From assembly GCA_035771175.1 (NCBI GenBank), contig CM069613.1:2081501-2145500 (forward strand): a stretch of DNA of 64,000 nucleotides, written 5' to 3'. Positions 58,239-64,000 of this stretch are shown here, in pieces (within the stretch, counting starts at the first letter, position 1; each line of letters opens with the position of its first letter). Under the pieces are notes generated by a model. That model saw only the letters and a program-made list of their open reading frames with translations, did no database searches and was not told the DNA's origin. The translations under genes and the position numbers were made by a program. This DNA is from Paratinospora sagittata (lineage: Eukaryota > Streptophyta > Magnoliopsida > Ranunculales > Menispermaceae).

Positions 58239-58980
58239 TATTATAATAAAAATATTTAGGATAATTGACTCCGAAGCTTTTTCTCTACCTAAAATACTCT
58301 TAAAAAATTTATCTTATTTTGATTTTTAAAAAATTAATTTTATTGTCAATAGAGTTAAAATAGTAATTTTGTAATTAATTAATTTTTTAAAAAAATTCTG
58401 CACCTTACATTTTAAGCTTTTTGTAAAAAAAAATCTCTAATTTTCCCTTTTAACTTTTTAATTTTACACCAAAACATATATAATTCTTTTCTAATAAAAT
58501 ATTATTTTATTTGAATTATTTTTTAATAAAATCTCGTACAACGCATGTGTACAGACACTAGTATATGTATATAATGCCCCACCGTTGATCTGTTTTTAAT
58601 CATGAAATGTCTCTCTTTTGTAAAGAAATCAACCAATTGAACGGTCGTATACTCTGTAGGGAGCAGAACTTAGCACTCCTCACTAATTCTTAGCAACCCT
58701 TCAACCACAAGGGAGGAAAATGGGGCCTTATTCTGATTATTAGGTTGAAGCTATTATTTATTCTTCTCAATTATAAATAATCATTTAGTTTGCCTGTGTT
58801 TTATTCATCATGATTCTTCACTATTATGCTTTTATCTCAATAATTATTATTAATAAGATCAAGAACACTCATTCTGTTTGTGCAACTAGTAATTAATCTT
58901 TTCCTTTCATTTTTTGCAATGGAAAAATCAATTTGGTTGAGGCTGGAAAAGGCGGATCCATTTATTTTAGAATTTGAGTA
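56129..58980. other. Gene-free AT-rich region after NOP58
   Basis: The first 200-400 bp are probably the former NOP58 3' UTR. GGGCCTGTTTGGCAGC at about 56924 resembles a Tourist-type MITE left end, and GCCAAACACTTCC at 57420 may be its partner. (AATAA)n-type runs lie at 57465-57515. A (TA)n run of about 32 bp lies at 58207-58238. No coding frame. Confidence 0.5.
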
Positions 58981-58996
58981 ATGCTAAATATACGTT

Positions 58997-59112
58997 AACG
59001 TTATTTTTTAACGCTGACACTCAACTTTTTTTAAATGTTAGGATGTTACGCAATACACGCGTATTTCTAAAATATCTAATGATATTGAATGACAGCGTTA
59101 AAAAATAACGTT
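58997..59112. repeat. Fold-back element with perfect 20-bp arms
   Basis: AACGTTATTTTTTAACGCTG (58997-59016) and its exact reverse complement (59093-59112) enclose 76 bp. Similarity continues imperfectly inward (ACACTCAAC versus TCATTCAAT reversed), so the whole looks like a short fold-back MITE. No target duplication was fixed. Confidence 0.7.
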
Positions 59113-59489
59113 ATTACACAACATACATAAAATATTTTTTTTTAAATTGTAATATCCCGAGCAAACTCCTTTTAGTTGAGAAAATGTTTTTTTATAACTT
59201 TTACTTATTATTATTTTTGCAATGGGTTTTTTTATAGCTCTTTTGCTTTAAAACATGAGCATTATAAACGCTACGAGTTAGCATAAGTAGTGGGTGATTA
59301 AATTAAATTATATGTCGTTCTTGCCTTATTATTGAAGGGTAAGGTTTACTTCTTGTCACCAATAAAAATAAAAGGTCTAATTTTAATGTGACTCAAAACA
59401 GGGTTGTTCAACATGATATTGATGTTTATGTTAATATATACTTGAATTGCAATTTGCTCATCTCACTTGAGTCAACATGAAGGGCAAAA

Positions 59490-59520
<31 letters not shown>

Positions 59521-60133
59521 TCATACAAAAGGGTGAAGACATCCATCACTACTTGAATTTCAATTTATTAAAAAAAAAAAAATTTAAATGACTTTTTTAT
59601 GGATAATCAATTTATTTATTTATTTTCTTTCATGATAAAAACGTACCTTAAGTTCAGTGTCCTTCTCTGTAGGTTGTCGAGCTCCTTAGGAATACATTAA
59701 TCCATACATCAAGGTTTGACAAAAATGGTTTCATACAATATTGTGTTTTTGGTTGAATTTGATGATTTGGTGCAAAACTTTCTCCCAAGGGACTTACACT
59801 AAGTGGTAGCATGTCCTGCCCATCTGTATTTGTTAATCTTCTGTCTACCATGACTCGAACCCTCGCCTTCATCTAAAATAATCAATTTATAGGATGTATA
59901 AAGAAAGATGCATGTGTTTATGCATGTCACTAAAACACAAGGGGACACACACACACACACAAAAGAACTCTTGTTGAGCAACAATGTTAAGCTGTAAACT
60001 TGATAAATTATTTTGTTGCAAATGTTGTTGAAATAGCTAAATGAGCGCATCTTTAGGGGTCAAGATACTAAATATTAGGTTGTTTCTATTCAAGAATGAT
60101 ATAGTGCTTCTTGTTGCGAATTGAGTAAATGAA
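59113..60133. other. Intergenic; possible SINE remnant
   Basis: A (TA)n run lies at 59489-59520. On the minus strand at about 59875-59740, AGGGTTCGAGTCATGG looks like a pol III B box and is followed by CTACCACTTAGTG and CCCTTGGGAGAAAG, suggesting a tRNA-derived repeat. A (CA)n run is at 59946-59960. No gene. Confidence 0.4.
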
Positions 60134-60228
60134 GGGGAGCCTTGGCACAATTGTAAGAGCTGTCTTTGTGTGATCACGTGTTAGTGTTCACAAGTTTAAG
60201 ATGTGGAAACAAATTGGGCTGCCCTTTT
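60134..60228 (+). mobile_element. Au SINE, internally deleted
   Basis: It starts GGGGAGCCTTGGCACAATTG (Au SINE head with the A box), continues through GTTCACAAGTTTAAG (decayed B box) and GTGGAAACA, then jumps to the family's terminal GGGCTGCCCTTTT. The middle 70-80 bp of a full element are missing. Confidence 0.75.
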
Positions 60229-62880
60229 AAAAAAAAAACCCCGACTACTCAATTTACAGCAAGGAATGCTATTTTATAATAGATATAAAGTGACTAATCA
60301 CGATGAAAGTCATACTCTAGATGAGTTGTAACTTTAAATTCGGAGTTGATTTGAGAAAGTCTAATTTGTAGACAGCTTATGTTAAAAAAATGGCATTTTA
60401 GAGAAGTTTAGAGAATTTTTGTATAAATGTTGGGAAGATTCTGATCTTTTAAGATATGCAAAGCATAATTATATGTTTATAACATGATAACTTCTTAAAA
60501 ATAAAGGCTTAGGGTGTGTTTGATACATGAGAAAATAGAAATTTTTTCGAGAAAATAGTGATTTTCTTGAGAAAATTTCATTTTCTAGTGTTTGGTTGGC
60601 AAAAGAAGTGAGAAAAAAAATTTAAAAATTTTCTCGGACCCACCATTTTCTCACCATAATTTTCTAATAAAAAATTTTTATACACTAATTTGAAGAAGTT
60701 ACAATTATATAACTGAATAACTAATTAATAACTAACCATGACAAAATTTTTTTATGTCCAATCAAACAACTATGAGAAAATTTTCTGAAGTACATTTTTT
60801 CAAGAAAATATTATTTTCTCAAAGAAATTATTAGGTTAAAAATATAAATAAATAAACACATTATAATCTTATTTTTAACACTACATTGTTTTACTTCCAC
60901 TCGTATTGTTTAAAAGTAGGTAACATTTACACATGTTCTAAGGTTCCAACAACTCGGTTTAAAGAAAAAAAACAATAGGTGGGTTGTATGAATATATTGG
61001 CTCAAATATATATATTCTTGTAATCTACATATGTGCCAAAAACATCATAACAAAAATAAAATAAATAAATAAATAAATATTTTGTTTCAACTTTTTCTCC
61101 TTTGGACCATCCAACAACACATCACTTTCCTTGACTTCTTTCAAGGAAGCAGGTGAAATCTTGGTTGAGGGCAGCATATATATATATATATATATATATA
61201 TAACCTCCAGCTTTTGGAATAATTCATTTTCAGTAGTTTTATATAAAGTTTGACTAATAACTAAATCCTACTTACTAATATTTTCCTTTTGGCATTTGTT
61301 CCGTCTCTTTCTCAAGCAGTTAGTTTTTCAACCTTTTCTCACCTGCATTTGCCACCATTTTTGTTTTGTTATTTTGTGAGGTTGAGAAAACCTAGCTTCT
61401 TGCTCACACTCTCAAAATCTTAGAATTTTTGTGGCATAAATTGTCTTAATTAATTAGGTATACACCAACATCAAGGGTCCCAACTTAGTTATTTCAAGTC
61501 AGACCCACATTAAATGTTATATATATATATATATAAGTTTATATTTATTTTTGATGGATGGTTTTAAATTATTTTATTTTATATTTTTTGTTTAAAAGGG
61601 AGTCTTAAGCCAACTTTTGCATACTATTTGAATAGTCAAAAGCATGTTATTTATATAAAGGGATTTAGAAGAAATTAACCTCCGGTTTCTTAACACTTGA
61701 AAACACTTAACTTTGATTAATATAGGGAGTAAACTCATTCGTCAATCAAAACAGTTAACTCTGATTAATATAGGGAGTAAACTCATTTTTCAATCAAAAT
61801 AAGCAATTCATTATTTGACTTGTTCATTTCTTTTTCTTTTTTTTTTAAAAGGCGCGACAATAATATTAAAAATAAAGTGATGTACAGAGAAATTATCAAT
61901 TTAGTACATATAAATAAGTTAATTATTTTGCAAACGTTAGTTAGCTTCAATAATGTGCATTCAAACTCTTTTACTCAAAGTTAAGAGTTCTATTATCTCA
62001 TTTTACAAATAAGTGAGAACTTTCTTTTTTCTAATAAAAAATAAAAGTAAGACCATAATAATTGGCTCGCATGGTTCTCATTCGGATTTCTTATGTTATT
62101 TGTCATTGTGCTCGCCTCTTTGGCCTTAGTGAGAGGTCTTGACTTACTCTTGTCTTAGTATCACCGTTCTTTAATATTGTGACAGTACTTAAAAAATAAA
62201 AAATAAAAGTTAAATTATTTTATTTTTTAATTAAAATATAGGCTCCAGCCTTCAGATTTTGTTAAATTATGTGTATACGCATAATACATCATATATGCAT
62301 ACAATAAATAAATAGAGGGCCTCGTATTTTTAAGGTCTCTTGGATCATTTGCATCTTCATAATATGTAATTACAACATAACAAACAAATAGGGGGCCTCA
62401 TATTTTTAATTACACGTCAAGTCATCTAGCACTAGTAGTTATTTTTACTTCAAAATAATAAGAGAATTATATTTTTTTAAGGAAACTTGATTCCACCAAC
62501 TTTTTTTTTTTTAGTTTCTCATCTAATTTCTAATACTGAGATATTCTGTATTAAAAGTCATCGTTATCAATCATAAAAAAATAAATAATTACTTACCAAT
62601 ATATATTATCATTAAATTAAAATAAATAATAATAATAATAATAATAATAAAGATTTCCTCTCTCTAATTTTCCGGGATTTCCCAAGCCCACAAAAGTGCT
62701 CTAAAATCCCAAAAAAAATACCAAACACGCGTCAAAATCTCACTAGCTGCCAAGCTCACATTTCTCGAGAAAGAAGCGCCACGTGCTGACTGGACCTAAA
62801 ACCCAAACTTGGTGACACACCAGGGTGTTAGTTTGACTCGCAGCTACCGGAACACAACGATACCACCACCACCACCACCA
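60229..62880. other. Intergenic, repeats only
   Basis: About 60510-60840 has GAGAAAAT / ATTTTCTC inverted motifs under a TTAGGGTGTGTTTGATACAT start, probably a MITE. A (TA)n run lies at 61175-61202. A 48-bp tandem duplication lies at 61706-61800. A second near-duplication (AATAGAGGGCCTCGTATTTT versus AATAGGGGGCCTCATATTTT) lies at about 62311 and 62386. (AAT)n lies at 62627-62650. No coding frame. Confidence 0.5.
61706..61800. repeat. 48-bp tandem duplication
   Basis: GATTAATATAGGGAGTAAAC with flanking sequence occurs twice with a 48-bp period (from 61715 and 61763) and few differences, indicating a fairly recent local duplication. Confidence 0.8.
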
Positions 62881-62910
62881 CCACTTTATATATATATATA
62901 TATATAAATA
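62859..62910 (+). promoter_or_regulatory. CCA repeat and TATA tract upstream of the kinase gene
   Basis: (CCA)n at 62862-62883 is followed by a (TA)n tract with TATAAATA at 62886-62911, about 580 bp before the kinase ATG. The pyrimidine-rich sequence that follows is leader-like, so this may be the core promoter. Confidence 0.45.
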
Positions 62911-63486
62911 CATAGTTGTCCGAAAAACAGTATTTTCTCGTTGCGTTTCGTTGTCTTTCGTTTCTGGACTGTTTTTTTTTTTTGTTTTTTTTCATTTCAT
63001 TTGTTCGTAGAAGAGTAAAAGAAGCGGCGAAACTCTCTGTGCAAAAACACAGCCTTCAAAAAATCTCTCAAACTCTCTCTTTCTCTTTGATTTTGATCTT
63101 TAGATTATTCTCGATTTTCTCGTATCGCTTTTCTCTGCAACTTTAATGGCGGATCTCTGTTCATCATCGCCGAAAAGCCGCTGAGTTTTTTCTTCTTTTT
63201 TGGATCTTTTGCTATTGTACTGTGCTGCTTTTGTTGCGGAACTCATTGCGAGTGGTGGAAGCTCGGAGTCATTGCATTTGGTTGAGTATCGAGGGAGAAA
63301 AAGGTCGGATTCGTCAAATTAGGGTTTGGAGTGAACGATCTTGGATTGGATTGGATTGAGAGTGAGAGCTTTTTTTTTTATCTCTAGAGTTTTGGTTGAT
63401 GGTAGGTTTGATCGGAGGGGATTGGATGAGGTGGATTAGGAGGAGAGTGGTGGATGTGTGAGAGATGAGGTTTAGGTGTGAGAGCG

Positions 63487-64000
63487 ATGGGGTGTGTATT
63501 CGGAAGACAGGCTTCTCTGGCTGCTGCCGCTGCTTCGTCGTCGTCGCCGGATGCGAGAGTGAGCGAGAAGGAGAGGAATTCGGCGGTTGTTGCTTCGGGA
63601 AGGAGAGCGGAGGTGAGTGTGACGGCAGGGACGAAGATCGATAAGAGTGTTGAGGTTCAGAATGGGAAGGATCAGAAGGAGGAGAAGCAGGATGGACCGC
63701 GGCGTGCGCGGAGTGATCGGAGAAGGCCGAGGCCGAATTCACGGCTGAGCAATCCGCCGAAGAATGTGCATGGTGAGCAGGTTGCCGCCGGATGGCCGCC
63801 GTGGTTATCTGCCGTCGCTGGTGAGGCGATCAAGGGATGGACTCCTCGGAGAGCTGACTCGTTTCAGAAGATTGATAAGGTATAAGTGCTGTTTTTTGAG
63901 ACATTTGGTGATTGTTTATTTATGTTTGTTGATTAATTAATTACTGTTTTGGTCAGATTGGGCAAGGTACTTATAGTAATGTGTACAAAGCTAGAGATAC
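63487..64000 (+). CDS. CDK-like serine/threonine protein kinase (partial, leaves window)
   Basis: Exon 1 (63487-63879) encodes 131 residues; a 77-bp GT-AG intron follows, and exon 2 starts at 63957 and runs to the window edge. The start chosen is the ATG of MGCVFGRQ; the longer open frame from 63478 begins with GTG. MGC at the N-terminus is a likely myristoylation and palmitoylation site. Residues 15-100 are low-complexity Ala, Ser, Lys, Glu and Arg. Next comes AGWPPWLSAVAGEAIKGWTP (about 101-120), the segment before the kinase domain in the plant CRK group of CDK-like kinases, then SFQKIDK and the glycine loop IGQGTYSNVYKARD. Only the first 15 or so residues of the kinase domain are in the window. 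Substrates of this group are mostly unknown. Confidence 0.92.

Noticed and set aside
59654..60050. Minus-strand ORFs of 72 and 83 codons as genes.
   Set aside because: They overlap a SINE-like repeat and a CA microsatellite and have no coding character.
21571..60228. tRNA genes at the A/B-box-like sites (21.6, 36.9, 44.2, 59.8 and 60.1 kb).
   Set aside because: None can form a full cloverleaf; the sequence order matches tRNA-derived SINEs with decayed boxes.

Overview
This is AT-rich nuclear DNA from a flowering plant, very probably a eudicot. The evidence is GT-AG introns in most genes, a DYW-class PPR gene, a CASP-like gene, telo-box promoter motifs, and many plant transposons (Copia, L1- and RTE-type LINEs, Au-like SINEs, Tourist-like and hAT-like MITEs). 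I cannot name the species from the sequence. No operons, CRISPR arrays or convincing rRNA/tRNA genes are present.

Layout, left to right. Positions 1-78 hold what looks like the first coding codons of a minus-strand gene leaving the window, with its leader to about 1.1 kb. At 5.1-8.6 kb is a two-exon CASP-like membrane protein gene (minus). Positions 9-22 kb are a transposon and relic field: Tourist-like MITEs, a plastid psbJ insert at 12.3-12.5 kb, a broken GT47 exostosin-family fragment at 13.2-13.8 kb, a hAT-like element with 8-bp target duplications, degenerate RTE and L1 LINEs, and a 2.74-kb solo LTR. Next come an intronless gene for a disordered protein I do not recognise (22.4-23.4 kb, plus) and an intronless 832-residue DYW PPR gene (24.9-27.4 kb, minus). 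A second solo LTR of the same family lies at 28.8-31.3 kb.

The right half carries a FYV7/CCDC59-like rRNA-processing gene (31.9-35.0 kb), a seven-exon eIF6 gene (38.1-40.9 kb), a four-exon F-box gene (41.8-45.7 kb) and a NOP58 locus (47.2-56.1 kb), all on the plus strand. The NOP58 copy keeps its introns but is broken by several frameshifts, lost splice signals, and a 4,878-bp Copia element inserted inside its fifth coding exon. That Copia has equal-length, apparently identical 622-bp LTRs, a perfect 5-bp duplication and an intact pol frame, but almost no gag. From 56.2 to 62.9 kb I see no gene, only repeats and AT-rich DNA. At the right edge a CDK-like protein kinase gene begins with an MGC N-terminus and its glycine loop, and runs out of the window.

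Three of the four multi-exon plus-strand loci concern ribosome biogenesis (FYV7-like, eIF6, NOP58), and two have telo-box motifs upstream. I found no convincing new multi-gene system. The most informative structure is the decayed NOP58 copy with a very recent gag-deficient Copia in an exon, followed by the nuclear psbJ relic with its hairpin.
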